Part shown: positions 45,292 to 51,944 of the stretch, one piece after another | Layout of the letters: the number at the start of each line of letters is the position of its first letter | How positions within the stretch are numbered: the stretch's first letter is position 1 | Assembly: GCA_021083345.1 (NCBI GenBank) | Contig: JAJGRE010000001.1 | Span: forward strand, 1,116,001 to 1,180,000 | Reading direction: 5' to 3' | Length of the DNA: 64,000 bases | Source: Calditrichales bacterium MX18-03 | Lineage (GTDB): Bacteria > Bacillota > Clostridia > Lutisporales > Lutisporaceae | The notes under the pieces: generated by a model | What the model saw: the letters and a program-made list of their open reading frames with translations, nothing else | What the model was told of the DNA's origin: nothing | Database searches by the model: none | Position numbers and translations under genes: made by a program

Positions 45292-46068
45292 CTACAACAA
45301 ACTTTTACGCTTCTTCTTGTCCAATCCAATGACGATATCACCGGGACCGGCTCCCTGCTTTTCCAGAATGTCCTTGTCAGTTAAAAACTGTTCCTTCTTC
45401 ATGTTGTCAATCAGTTCCCAGGTATCATAAAGCTTCCTTGTTTCATCGGTCTGCAGGAAGTCATGGCGCCAGATGGGAAGGGCGGGTTTCATCATGTTGG
45501 CATTCTCATAATCATAGCCATCATAAGCCGTCTGGAAGGTCCACCGTTTGAATTTAGTTCCACATTCGATGACGGTGAAGGTGATATCCCGAATGAGCTT
45601 GTCAACATGACCGAACCGCTGAGCTGTAGCCAGGAGCATTTTCTTCTGCTTACGGACCTGTAGCAGCTGCCCAAGGAGGGAAGGAGGGACACCTTCTTTA
45701 TCCCATCGCCGGGAATTGAGGATGGTGGATATCTCGTCAATCAGGATCAGCGTATCACCGGGACTTTCAATGATCTGGCTGTAGTTCTTCAGTTCAATGA
45801 TTTCGGTATGTTCAGGAAAGCCCACCAACTTCATATTGGTGAGTATTCTGACCTGGGGATATGCTTTTGCCACTCGATATGCTTTCTCTACCATGGAGAT
45901 TGTTTTCCCGCTGCCGAACATGCCCACATAGATATGCAGGCCGAAGCCGTCAAAGTTTTTCCATTCCTGATTTTTGATGTACCAATAGAGGTCAATCACT
46001 TTCAGGTATAGGAATTTTGGCAGTTTGGGTATATATGAAAAGAAGATTCGATATAGTAAATCAAACAT
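45292..46068 (-). CDS. Zot/gpI-type filamentous phage assembly ATPase
   Basis: Zonular-occludens-toxin-domain ATPase that drives extrusion of the virion through the membrane, the marker gene of inoviruses. The 258-residue protein has Walker A GMFGSGKT at 49-56, Walker B DTLILIDEIS (about 105-114), and the conserved LLQVRKQKKMLLATAQR arginine region (about 136-152). Hydrophobic stretches near the N-terminus (FFSYIPKLPKFLYLKVI) may dock it on the membrane; no C-terminal anchor is present, unlike CTX Zot. SD is AGGAGGT. Confidence 0.92.
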   Translation of the reverse strand: MFDLLYRIFFSYIPKLPKFLYLKVIDLYWYIKNQEWKNFDGFGLHIYVGMFGSGKTISMVEKAYRVAKAYPQVRILTNMKLVGFPEHTEIIELKNYSQIIESPGDTLILIDEISTILNSRRWDKEGVPPSLLGQLLQVRKQKKMLLATAQRFGHVDKLIRDITFTVIECGTKFKRWTFQTAYDGYDYENANMMKPALPIWRHDFLQTDETRKLYDTWELIDNMKKEQFLTDKDILEKQGAGPGDIVIGLDKKKRKSLL

Positions 46069-46089
46069 GTTGTACCTCCTATGTGCATG

Positions 46090-46134
46090 GGAAAGGGGGC
46101 TGCCGGGCCAAGTGTCCTCGGCGAGCCCCCTTCC
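46090..46134 (-). terminator. Strong hairpin between coat gene and zot
   Basis: AAGGGGGCT with AGCCCCCTT, plus GCCG/CGGC inside, lies directly after the last coat-like gene (stop at 46147) and before zot. There is no long U-run. Filamentous phage M13 has a terminator right after its major coat gene, which lowers expression of assembly genes; this hairpin is in the same place. Confidence 0.7.
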
Positions 46135-46146
46135 TTTTCTCCTGTC

Positions 46147-46296
46147 CTACTGTGCTGTCTTCTTTGCCTGTCTTGCCTGCTTCCACATGATGCCTGCGAT
46201 TCCGCCAATGATGTAAACGTTGAAAGGAAATTCGCCGAACAGGCTTATGAGCGACTTTAAGCCGTTCACTATCTCGGTTATGATGGTTGCATCAAT
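46147..46296 (-). CDS. Candidate major coat protein (pVIII-like), non-canonical start
   Basis: The product is about 49 residues: acidic, amphipathic N-terminal half (DATIITEIVNGLKSLISLF), a membrane helix (FNVYIIGGIAGIMW) and a basic tail (KQARQAKKTAQ) that could bind DNA. Size, charge order and helix match filamentous major coat proteins. No ATG, GTG or TTG lies at a good distance from the strong GGGGGAGGTGAG site, which overlaps the end of the previous gene. The start given is an ATT 15 nt after that site; a GTG 9 codons later (46269) is a weaker choice. It is the last coat-like gene, before the hairpin. Confidence 0.65.
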   Translation of the reverse strand: MDATIITEIVNGLKSLISLFGEFPFNVYIIGGIAGIMWKQARQAKKTAQ

Positions 46297-46309
46297 TACT
46301 GTTGTCTTC

Positions 46310-46462
46310 TCACCTCCCCCAGCTTCTTAATTCTATTGTCCAAGCAGCGAACATATCAAATACCCCTGCTATGCACACGATCACGATGATAAACCGGAAT
46401 GTGTATTGTAGAACCTCGTACCCGATTGGGCATTCTCCGAGCCATTGGAAGATTACATCCAT
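46310..46462 (-). CDS. Coat-like single-helix protein
   Basis: A 50-residue protein: short N-terminal part, one membrane helix (FIIVIVCIAGVFDMFAAW) and a basic C-terminus (ELRSWGR). The ATG at 46462 has AGGAGG 7 nt upstream. It is too short for a signal peptide plus helix, so, like the neighbours, it would insert without cleavage. Candidate minor or major coat protein. Confidence 0.75.
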   Translation of the reverse strand: MDVIFQWLGECPIGYEVLQYTFRFIIVIVCIAGVFDMFAAWTIELRSWGR

Positions 46463-46635
46463 TTGGTTCGCCTCCTTTTGAACCAGAAGACCATGACGGT
46501 CGCCACGATGACAAGGGATAAAAGAATATTGTTTTGCTCTTGGAGCTTCATTTGGTTCAGTATCATAGTATCATTCTGGCCGATGATGGTGGTTTGATTG
46601 TCTATCATGATTTGCAGCAGTTCCTCCGTTGTCAT
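46453..46635 (-). CDS. Coat-like single-helix protein
   Basis: A 60-residue protein with a polar, Gln/Asn-rich N-terminal half (QNDTMILNQMKLQEQNN), one membrane helix (LLSLVIVATVMVFWF) and the strongly basic end KRRRTKWM. Its start overlaps the previous stop (ATGA) and its end overlaps the next gene by 10 bp, as expected of a compact coat cassette. Confidence 0.78.
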   Translation of the reverse strand: MTTEELLQIMIDNQTTIIGQNDTMILNQMKLQEQNNILLSLVIVATVMVFWFKRRRTKWM

Positions 46636-46808
46636 GCGTCATTCCCCCTAGCGCCTAATCCGTACATGAATTGCAGTGCCTTGTACACGATGAAGGCGAA
46701 TATCAGGACATTCCAGAAGGTGACGGTATACTGCCCTACAGGTATTTCAAGGCTCAATATGCCATTAATCAAGGTCCAAAGGCTTGTAAATGCGCTTTCT
46801 ATCGTCAT
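46632..46808 (-). CDS. Coat-like single-helix protein
   Basis: A 58-residue protein (ATG at 46808) with amphipathic N-terminal part (SAFTSLWTLINGILSLE) and a membrane helix (FWNVLIFAFIVYKALQFM), ending GLGARGNDA. It begins 4 bp after the pIII-like stop and overlaps the next coat-like gene by 4 nt. Candidate tip or minor coat protein. Confidence 0.75.
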   Translation of the reverse strand: MTIESAFTSLWTLINGILSLEIPVGQYTVTFWNVLIFAFIVYKALQFMYGLGARGNDA

Positions 46809-46812
46809 ACCG

Positions 46813-48102
46813 TCACCTTCCTAGTATTTTAAGCACCACGCTGGTGATGACTCCGAGTATCAGAACACCCACCAGCTCCGGAGGAAGCCAGGCAACGGCG
46901 CTTTTCATGACGTTGTTCATCTGCCCGACGTTGTTCATCAGAGACTGCATGTACACCACAAACCGCTGTGACAGGTAGTTCAATGCGATAAAGGGATAAC
47001 CCACCCAATAGAGGATACAGTCCAAACTGTAATTCATGCTGCCCCATACGCTGTTTTCATAGTTGGCCTTGTTGGGTGCCTGGGGCATTTTGACTTCCTC
47101 AATAGGTTGTGTCGGTAACGTGGTTCCCGGTGTGCTGTCCCCTTGGTTCTCCAGTGAGGACATGATAACGAATAAGCCAATGTCCTTTTCATACCGGATG
47201 CTGAAGCCTCCATCAATGGGGTTTAACAGCTCATAAACGACGGTTTCGCCGGGTTCCAGCTCGATATGCTCCCCGATGGTTGTCAGGTTGCTGGTGGTGA
47301 TGCTGTTCACCGTTCCGCTGCTATCCGTCCAAGTCTCTTTCAGGTTGGCTTTGTCTGCCCAAGTGGTGAAGAGGATGCTTTCAGCGGTGGTGTTCTTGAA
47401 GGAAGCTGCTATAGTTTTACCCGGCATACCGATCAGCTCGTAAATGGGGCTGCATTGCTCTTGGAACTTACTCTGAAAGGCATTGATGCTGTCATAGGGC
47501 TTTGCAGCGTACAAAGCTTGATTGATTCTCGATTGTCTGCCGATGGTATACCGGGTATAGTTGTTATCAAAGTCACTGGTAATTCCGAAATAGCTTTTCT
47601 GTCCCATCCAGTAGGAGGTAAATTCGCTTTCGTTTGCCTTGCTGTTTAATACCTCCAAGGGTGATAGTTCAGGGTAGAACTGTGATCCGTTGGTCTCATT
47701 CATGATGGTTGTTTGATTGGTCCAGATGATATCCGAAGGACTGCCGACAGCCTCGGTCCATGCTCCATTATTGCCCACCCAGGCGCTGCCGTTCCATTCC
47801 TTAATCTGAATAAGCCCTGCTGTCCAAGTGCCATTGTATAGCTGGTAGATGGTCTGACCCTGCCAGGGTGAACCAGTTAATTCGGACTGAGGAACAAGGT
47901 TTGCATCAAAGGGCACCTGGCAATACATGTAGTGGGCACCTTCACTGCCGAAAGCATCATAGAGGACGGCGTATGGATAGAGGTTTTCGTCATATACAGG
48001 CTTTGGCTGATATTGCGACGGATAAGGCGCTGCTGCGGATACGGTCACTATATTTAAAAGCAGTATGACTGCAATGAGTAAAAGCTTTTTTGTCTGTTTC
48101 AC
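46813..48102 (-). CDS. pIII-like adsorption protein
   Basis: A 429-residue secreted protein with a signal peptide (KKLLLIAVILLLNIVTVSA, cleavage after about residue 24), a large outer domain rich in Trp, Tyr, Asn and Gly, a Pro/Thr linker near 320-345 and a C-terminal membrane anchor (LVGVLILGVITSVVLKILGR). This is the architecture of filamentous phage receptor-binding proteins, which anchor in the membrane until assembly. No sequence family recognised. The GTG start lies only 17 nt after the 3' end of the tRNA-like gene, and the AGAAGG upstream is very close to it. Confidence 0.78.
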   Translation of the reverse strand: MKQTKKLLLIAVILLLNIVTVSAAAPYPSQYQPKPVYDENLYPYAVLYDAFGSEGAHYMYCQVPFDANLVPQSELTGSPWQGQTIYQLYNGTWTAGLIQIKEWNGSAWVGNNGAWTEAVGSPSDIIWTNQTTIMNETNGSQFYPELSPLEVLNSKANESEFTSYWMGQKSYFGITSDFDNNYTRYTIGRQSRINQALYAAKPYDSINAFQSKFQEQCSPIYELIGMPGKTIAASFKNTTAESILFTTWADKANLKETWTDSSGTVNSITTSNLTTIGEHIELEPGETVVYELLNPIDGGFSIRYEKDIGLFVIMSSLENQGDSTPGTTLPTQPIEEVKMPQAPNKANYENSVWGSMNYSLDCILYWVGYPFIALNYLSQRFVVYMQSLMNNVGQMNNVMKSAVAWLPPELVGVLILGVITSVVLKILGR

Positions 48103-48119
48103 CCCTTCTGGGTTTTATT

Positions 48120-48193
48120 TGGGTGCGGAGCAGGGATTCGAACCCCAATCTATAGAAGACAAATCTATTATCCTGCCATTAGACGACCCCGCC
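48120..48193 (-). tRNA. Prophage tRNA-like gene (anticodon loop reads TGT)
   Basis: A 74-nt cloverleaf with acceptor arm of six pairs (G1-A72 unpaired), D stem GTCT/GGAT, anticodon stem ATAGA/TCTAT with loop TTTGTCT, T arm TGGGG-TTCGAAT-CCCTG and encoded CCA. Position 34-36 reads TGT (Thr), but C at position 37 and C at the discriminator are unusual, and shifting the frame by one would give GTC (Asp) with a broken stem. So identity is uncertain. It lies in the phage operon between the ssDNA-binding candidate and the pIII-like gene, on the same strand. Confidence 0.7.
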
Positions 48194-48210
48194 ATGAATT
48201 AGGCCGGAGC

Positions 48211-48462
48211 CTAATTGATAATCTGGACTGCCTGCAGATAAAGCTCATCCTTGTAGGTGTGGACATTGACTTTGATGCGGATGGGCTTCCGGTTCGGGTA
48301 TTCTTCCAGGGTTTTCATGAGTCCTGAATCCTTGATATTGAGCTTTAAGGACTCGAACCCATTCAGGATATGGAGATTGACCACCATTTTCTGGTCCCGT
48401 CCTGCGAACTTTTCAAGGCCGATTTTTTCGCCTTCGACGATGACGCCTTCAACTTTCTTCAC
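48211..48462 (-). CDS. Candidate ssDNA-binding protein
   Basis: An 83-residue basic protein with beta-rich pattern (KKVEGVIVEGEKIGLEKF, MVVNLHILNGFESLKLN, PIRIKVNVHTYKDELYL), consistent with a small OB fold like the gene V ssDNA-binding proteins of filamentous phages. I do not recognise the family by sequence. The GTG start has GGAGGT upstream. Position in the early/replication part of the operon supports the role. Confidence 0.6.
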   Translation of the reverse strand: MKKVEGVIVEGEKIGLEKFAGRDQKMVVNLHILNGFESLKLNIKDSGLMKTLEEYPNRKPIRIKVNVHTYKDELYLQAVQIIN

Positions 48463-48483
48463 TGCTTGTACCTCCTTTGATTA

Positions 48484-48663
48484 TCAGATTTTATCGTAGC
48501 TCATGACCTGCTGAACGATTTCGATTTCCCGGATAGCGCCGATATATTGATTCTTTAATGCCTCGCTGAAGGTGATATCCTTGATGGCGCTTTCCAGCTC
48601 ATTCCTGCGGTATTCGAGAAAATTCTTGAAGCTTTCAATTCGGTCCTTTTGAGACTTCGGCAT
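48484..48663 (-). CDS. Small helical phage protein
   Basis: A 59-residue protein (ATG at 48663): MPKSQKDRIESFKNFLEY, then mostly helix, ending VMSYDKI. No family recognised. It is an early-operon gene 21 bp upstream of the ssDNA-binding candidate. Confidence 0.65.
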   Translation of the reverse strand: MPKSQKDRIESFKNFLEYRRNELESAIKDITFSEALKNQYIGAIREIEIVQQVMSYDKI

Positions 48664-48715
48664 GACTGCTATCCCCTTCTTTCTCCTACTCTTGGCAGTA
48701 TTAAATTTTTTATGG

Positions 48716-48871
48716 CTAAAAAGCGACTTTGCCTACCACATCAAATTCAACTTCATTTTCTTTAAAGCCATGCCTTTTACAAAAACTTTGAAATACGCTA
48801 TAAGCTTGCGGGTTAACTGATTCAACATACCAAACCTCACCATTATGAGTGAATTTGTATCTCCGCATCAT
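48716..48871 (-). CDS. Small phage protein, unknown
   Basis: A 51-residue protein starting MMRRYKFTHNGEVWYVESV and ending EVEFDVVGKVAF. The start overlaps the end of the previous gene by 29 bp in another frame, with AGAAGGG about 8 nt upstream. Function unknown. Confidence 0.6.
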   Translation of the reverse strand: MMRRYKFTHNGEVWYVESVNPQAYSVFQSFCKRHGFKENEVEFDVVGKVAF

Positions 48872-49034
48872 GCATATACCCTTCTTTCTCTTGCTCTTTG
48901 CAGTATTTCTGAAATTGGTTATAGCCTGTAAGGCAGTTACGGCCGGAGCCGTCACACTTGAAGCATTTATGGTTGTAATTCCGTGTCAGTCTGCCTTCAT
49001 AGGCTAATTTGTGGAAGCTGCATTCAAACTTCAT
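48843..49034 (-). CDS. Small cysteine-rich phage protein
   Basis: A 63-residue protein (ATG at 49034, behind AGGAAGTGAC) with a CFKCDGSGRNC cluster and an earlier Cys, a likely zinc knuckle. It is the first gene of the leftward operon. Function unknown; a small regulatory or nucleic-acid-binding role is possible. Confidence 0.65.
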   Translation of the reverse strand: MKFECSFHKLAYEGRLTRNYNHKCFKCDGSGRNCLTGYNQFQKYCKEQEKEGYMHDAEIQIHS

Positions 49035-49069
49035 AGTGTCACTTCCTAACAAATTGCTAGTATGATTAA

Positions 49070-49098
49070 ATTATAAATTAGCATATTGATAATGTCAA
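49070..49098 (-). promoter_or_regulatory. Leftward phage promoter, perfect consensus
   Basis: On the minus strand TTGACA (plus 49093-49098) and TATAAT (plus 49070-49075) are exactly 17 bp apart. It faces the whole structural and replication operon, and lies beside the divergent repressor gene, so it is the main promoter that the repressor must shut. Confidence 0.88.
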
Positions 49099-49125
49099 TA
49101 CATAATACTAACATTTTGATAGTAT
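49078..49125. promoter_or_regulatory. Candidate repressor operators
   Basis: Two similar sites lie in the divergent control region: TTAGCATATTGATAATG at 49079-49095 and CTAACATTTTGATAGTAT at 49108-49125. The second sits within an ATACTA-n9-TAGTAT inverted repeat (49105-49125). They overlap the leftward -35/spacer and lie just before the repressor promoter, as expected for a switch operator. Confidence 0.7.
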
Positions 49126-49127
49126 TT

Positions 49128-49156
49128 TTTACAACTATTGACACTTATGCTATAAT
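49128..49156 (+). promoter_or_regulatory. Repressor promoter
   Basis: TTTACA at 49128-49133 and TATAAT at 49151-49156 with a 17-bp spacer, 29 bp upstream of the XRE start codon. A TTGACA at 49138 is too close to the -10 to be its partner. Confidence 0.75.
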
Positions 49157-49184
49157 GAAAGAAAACTCATTATGTAGGTGTGTT

Positions 49185-49574
49185 ATGTTTAAAGGTGATA
49201 GATTAAAGCTTCTCAGAGAAGAAAAGAAAATAACACAGATGGAACTAGGCAAATTCTTTGGAATTAGCGATGCTGCTATTAACTATTATGAAAAGAATAA
49301 ACGGCAGCCAGATACAGAGCTAATAGCCAAAATTGCCGAATATTTCAATGTTTCCACTGATTATCTGCTCGGATTGACAGACTACCGGACCCCGGTAGAT
49401 AAAATCTCTGAGGCGCTCGGTACGGATCAGGAATTGTTGAAGTTCTGGGAAGAGACAAAAGACAGGGAAAACGTTCAGTTGCTTTTTAAGCAAATCCGGC
49501 ACTTGTCAGATAAAGATATTAACCAGGTTATACGAATAATCAAGGCAATCGAAGACGAAGAGGCTAACGAGTAG
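49185..49574 (+). CDS. XRE-family phage repressor
   Basis: A 129-residue Cro/CI-type regulator. The N-terminal helix-turn-helix is LKLLREEKKITQMELGKFFG and following residues to about 60, with STDYLLGLTDYRTP after it. The C-terminal part is helical and has no peptidase dyad, so it is not a self-cleaving LexA-type repressor. Divergent from the phage operon, with its own promoter and AGGTG ribosome site. It likely holds the lysogenic state. Confidence 0.9.
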   Translation: MFKGDRLKLLREEKKITQMELGKFFGISDAAINYYEKNKRQPDTELIAKIAEYFNVSTDYLLGLTDYRTPVDKISEALGTDQELLKFWEETKDRENVQLLFKQIRHLSDKDINQVIRIIKAIEDEEANE

Positions 49575-49736
49575 CGTATGCAGTTCATATAATATAGGCT
49601 ACAATTCATACGGAAGCCATGGATAATTACCATTATTTTCATTATGATTTTATCTAAACATTATTGATATATTGCCGTGGCTTTATTTCATGTAAAATTG
49701 GACAATCTCGGTAGATACTTGACTAAGGAGGCGCTG

Positions 49737-50060
49737 ATGCTAGCATTTTTTGAATCTCCGCTTGTAAAATCATTGCTCTCTGAGTATATTTCATTTTACG
49801 AAGTAATGAACACTTTTGATATCAAAACATCTATAGCGTTCAATCTAAGCAGCAGCATTTACGGCTTTGTTTATACAAGTAGGAAAGGTAATTATAATAT
49901 AATCCTAAATGGGAATCTGAGTTATGAAATCCAATGCAGAACCTTTGTACATGAAATTAAGCATATCATTGCAGATTTGCCAATTTTAGGATATGTCATA
50001 GGTATGGACATGCAGCATCAAGTTTTTGAGGTTGATTCTGATATAATTATCCAAGTTTAG
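49737..50060 (+). CDS. ImmA/IrrE-like zinc metallopeptidase
   Basis: A 107-residue protein with the metallopeptidase motif HExxH (HEIKH) in RTFVHEIKHIIADLP, plus downstream VFEVDSD, fitting ImmA. In ICEBs1-type elements ImmA cuts the XRE repressor ImmR and induces the element; here it follows the XRE gene. The ATG at 49737 was chosen because AAGGAGG lies 6 nt upstream. It is shorter than typical ImmA and lacks some N-terminal part, so activity is uncertain. Confidence 0.75.
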   Translation: MLAFFESPLVKSLLSEYISFYEVMNTFDIKTSIAFNLSSSIYGFVYTSRKGNYNIILNGNLSYEIQCRTFVHEIKHIIADLPILGYVIGMDMQHQVFEVDSDIIIQV

Positions 50061-50114
50061 TACAAAAAGTATAGATTATGTATGAAACGGCCATATTCAG
50101 GTATATGATATCCG

Positions 50115-50151
50115 AAAAAAAAGCACTACCCTTTAGGTATGTGCTTTTTTT
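50115..50151. terminator. Bidirectional terminator after immA and the cargo operon
   Basis: A-run plus GCAC (50115-50126) pairs with GTGC plus T-run (50141-50151), with a further ACC/GGT step inside. It lies between the plus-strand immA-like gene and the end of the minus-strand cargo operon. Confidence 0.88.
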
Positions 50152-50156
50152 ATATA

Positions 50157-50552
50157 CTATTGATTTTGACATAAGTATCTAATTGTACACCTTATCAATT
50201 TTGCTGGCATTTCTGATGATAAAGATAACCCTAATGCTACTATAGAAAAAACGTCACTTAGTTTTGGTTCAATGAACTTAAATCTATATTCTAATAACAT
50301 TAAAGCACCAAAAATAAGAAAATTAAGAAAATAGAGCAGTTTGATAGCATTACTTTCGTTGCATTCACCTTCAAATTTTTCTTGCGCAATAGAAATAACC
50401 ACTGTAGTAGCTATCATGCATGAAGCTATATTCACGTAATTTATCATATTGCTGTCATCAAAGAAATATCGAAAGCTTGCAATCACGCACATAATTGGAA
50501 ATAACATGAACCTAAAGATTGTAAACGCATCTTTCATTTTATTCACTTTCAA
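50157..50552 (-). CDS. Cargo operon, four-helix membrane protein
   Basis: A 131-residue protein with four predicted membrane helices (about 15-30, 38-57, 70-88, 101-118) and short loops. No family recognised. It is the last of four AT-rich genes; its start overlaps the previous gene by 14 bp. A membrane effector role in an unknown accessory system is a possible reading. Confidence 0.65.
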   Translation of the reverse strand: MKVNKMKDAFTIFRFMLFPIMCVIASFRYFFDDSNMINYVNIASCMIATTVVISIAQEKFEGECNESNAIKLLYFLNFLIFGALMLLEYRFKFIEPKLSDVFSIVALGLSLSSEMPAKLIRCTIRYLCQNQ

Positions 50553-51009
50553 TACTTTCTATTTCTTCTCGTAAAGTTCCAATAGCTAAACCTATCATTT
50601 TAATGTAGTTTGGAATCTTATTAATTTCAAAAGCTTGTCCACTTTTATTAATAGTTAAGACTTCGTTAAAATTAAATTGAACAAATTTGCTTTTGGATGG
50701 GATACCGAACGCTCCTATCCAAGTGGTTGTATTAAAATCAAGTACATAATTTTTTATTTTTTCTCTCTTTCCTCTTCTTATCTCTTTTACTCTTGGTATA
50801 TATATTGTCACCATCTTTTTTTTCGTTAATTCAACAATCCACATACCAGCTGTAACCGTCCCTCTAACCTCTTCAGCATCTGTATCAGTAATCACTGGTA
50901 TATCTATACTTAATACCTCAAATTTTTTATCCTTATCATTTTCATTCAGCATTCTTACATTATACTTTATATTATTTCGATCTAATATTTTCTTTATTTG
51001 TTCTACCAT
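50539..51009 (-). CDS. Cargo operon, unknown soluble protein
   Basis: A 156-residue mixed alpha/beta protein with alternating strands (MWIVELTKKKMVTIYIPRV; FVQFNFNEVLTINKSG) and a C-terminal helix (IGLAIGTLREEIESIESE). No motif recognised. Coupled to the membrane gene by a 14-bp overlap. Confidence 0.6.
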   Translation of the reverse strand: MVEQIKKILDRNNIKYNVRMLNENDKDKKFEVLSIDIPVITDTDAEEVRGTVTAGMWIVELTKKKMVTIYIPRVKEIRRGKREKIKNYVLDFNTTTWIGAFGIPSKSKFVQFNFNEVLTINKSGQAFEINKIPNYIKMIGLAIGTLREEIESIESE

Positions 51010-51021
51010 AATATCCCCTCA

Positions 51022-51360
51022 CTAATTTAATGAAACTAAATGTACTTTATTAATATTATGTAAGTCAAACTTCTTTTCCCCATGGAATTTTACTCCAATT
51101 ATCTCATCTTCAAAAGTGGTATCTAAGAATCTAGATATGTTGTTCAAATTCTCATCAATTGACGTTTCCTTTTCATGATATAAAATAAACTTCATGCTCT
51201 GTTGGCTAATTTTAATGATATAGCTGTAATCTGCATTCACTATTGTTGCTACATTTCTATTCATCCTTAACTTTTCAATACCAAAATACTCTTCTGAAAT
51301 TCTTACTAATTCATCTATTTCGTTATGTTTACAAAATACAACTGAAAATGATACATTCAT
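51022..51360 (-). CDS. Cargo operon, unknown small protein
   Basis: A 112-residue protein, strand-helix pattern (VSFSVVFCKHNEIDELVRI; KFILYHEKETSIDENLNNI). It overlaps the preceding gene by 4 nt and lies 12 bp from the next. Function unknown. Confidence 0.6.
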   Translation of the reverse strand: MNVSFSVVFCKHNEIDELVRISEEYFGIEKLRMNRNVATIVNADYSYIIKISQQSMKFILYHEKETSIDENLNNISRFLDTTFEDEIIGVKFHGEKKFDLHNINKVHLVSLN

Positions 51361-51815
51361 TTATCTTTACCTCCGAAAAACTCTTCGTTAAAGAAATGAA
51401 GAAAGCCTTTCTTGTTTTTTAGTTTTGTTTCTCTTATTATCATATGCCCATGTTCAAGAAATATTTCATATTCCTCAAAAGATACATCTCCACGCTCAAT
51501 CTTCTTATCAAGGCTGTCTAATTTATCAATTACATATCTAGGAGCTTTCTTTTCTACATAAAGTTGCTTTATACTTTCCCTCAAATCACCATTAAGGAGT
51601 ATTCCTGCTTTTGTTATTTTTTCAGCATTGTGCTGTTCAGCCTTGATTTGGTTGTCGCTTATCTTCTTATGTATCTGTTTTGCCATTTCTTGGTGGTATG
51701 ATAGTTCCTTCAACAATGAAAAATCCTCTTGGGCAATGATTTCATCTGTTTTAGTCATATCATCAAACTTCTCCGAACATTCGTTAATCGTCTTAACTAA
51801 AGTCCTTAAGTCCAT
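51357..51815 (-). CDS. Cargo operon, unknown helical protein
   Basis: A 152-residue, largely helical protein with charged heptads (NECSEKFDDMTKTDEIIAQE; LSYHQEMAKQIHKKISDNQ) and a C-terminal FLHFFNEEFFGGKDK. No family recognised. First gene of the four-gene operon; no strong promoter is obvious upstream, but the AbrB-type gene lies 130 bp before it in the same direction. Confidence 0.6.
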   Translation of the reverse strand: MDLRTLVKTINECSEKFDDMTKTDEIIAQEDFSLLKELSYHQEMAKQIHKKISDNQIKAEQHNAEKITKAGILLNGDLRESIKQLYVEKKAPRYVIDKLDSLDKKIERGDVSFEEYEIFLEHGHMIIRETKLKNKKGFLHFFNEEFFGGKDK

Positions 51816-51944
51816 TATATTACCTCTTTACATACTTCTTAGTTTTATCCTTATTTACAACTATTATTCGACAATCAATATGTTTTTCCTTCTAAAATTT
51901 AACATTTTTTATTTTGCAAAAACAGTATTATTACTTGTTATTAG

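Noticed and set aside
45292-46068. Zot as an enterotoxin
   Set aside because: The Zot domain here is the phage assembly ATPase; the C-terminal toxin-like part is absent and the gene sits between coat and replication genes.
48211-48462. CRISPR or anti-CRISPR related gene
   Set aside because: No repeat array exists in the window and the small protein fits a phage ssDNA-binding role better.
49138-49156. TTGACA/TATAAT pair for the repressor gene
   Set aside because: The spacing is only 7 bp. TTTACA at 49128 gives the correct 17 bp.
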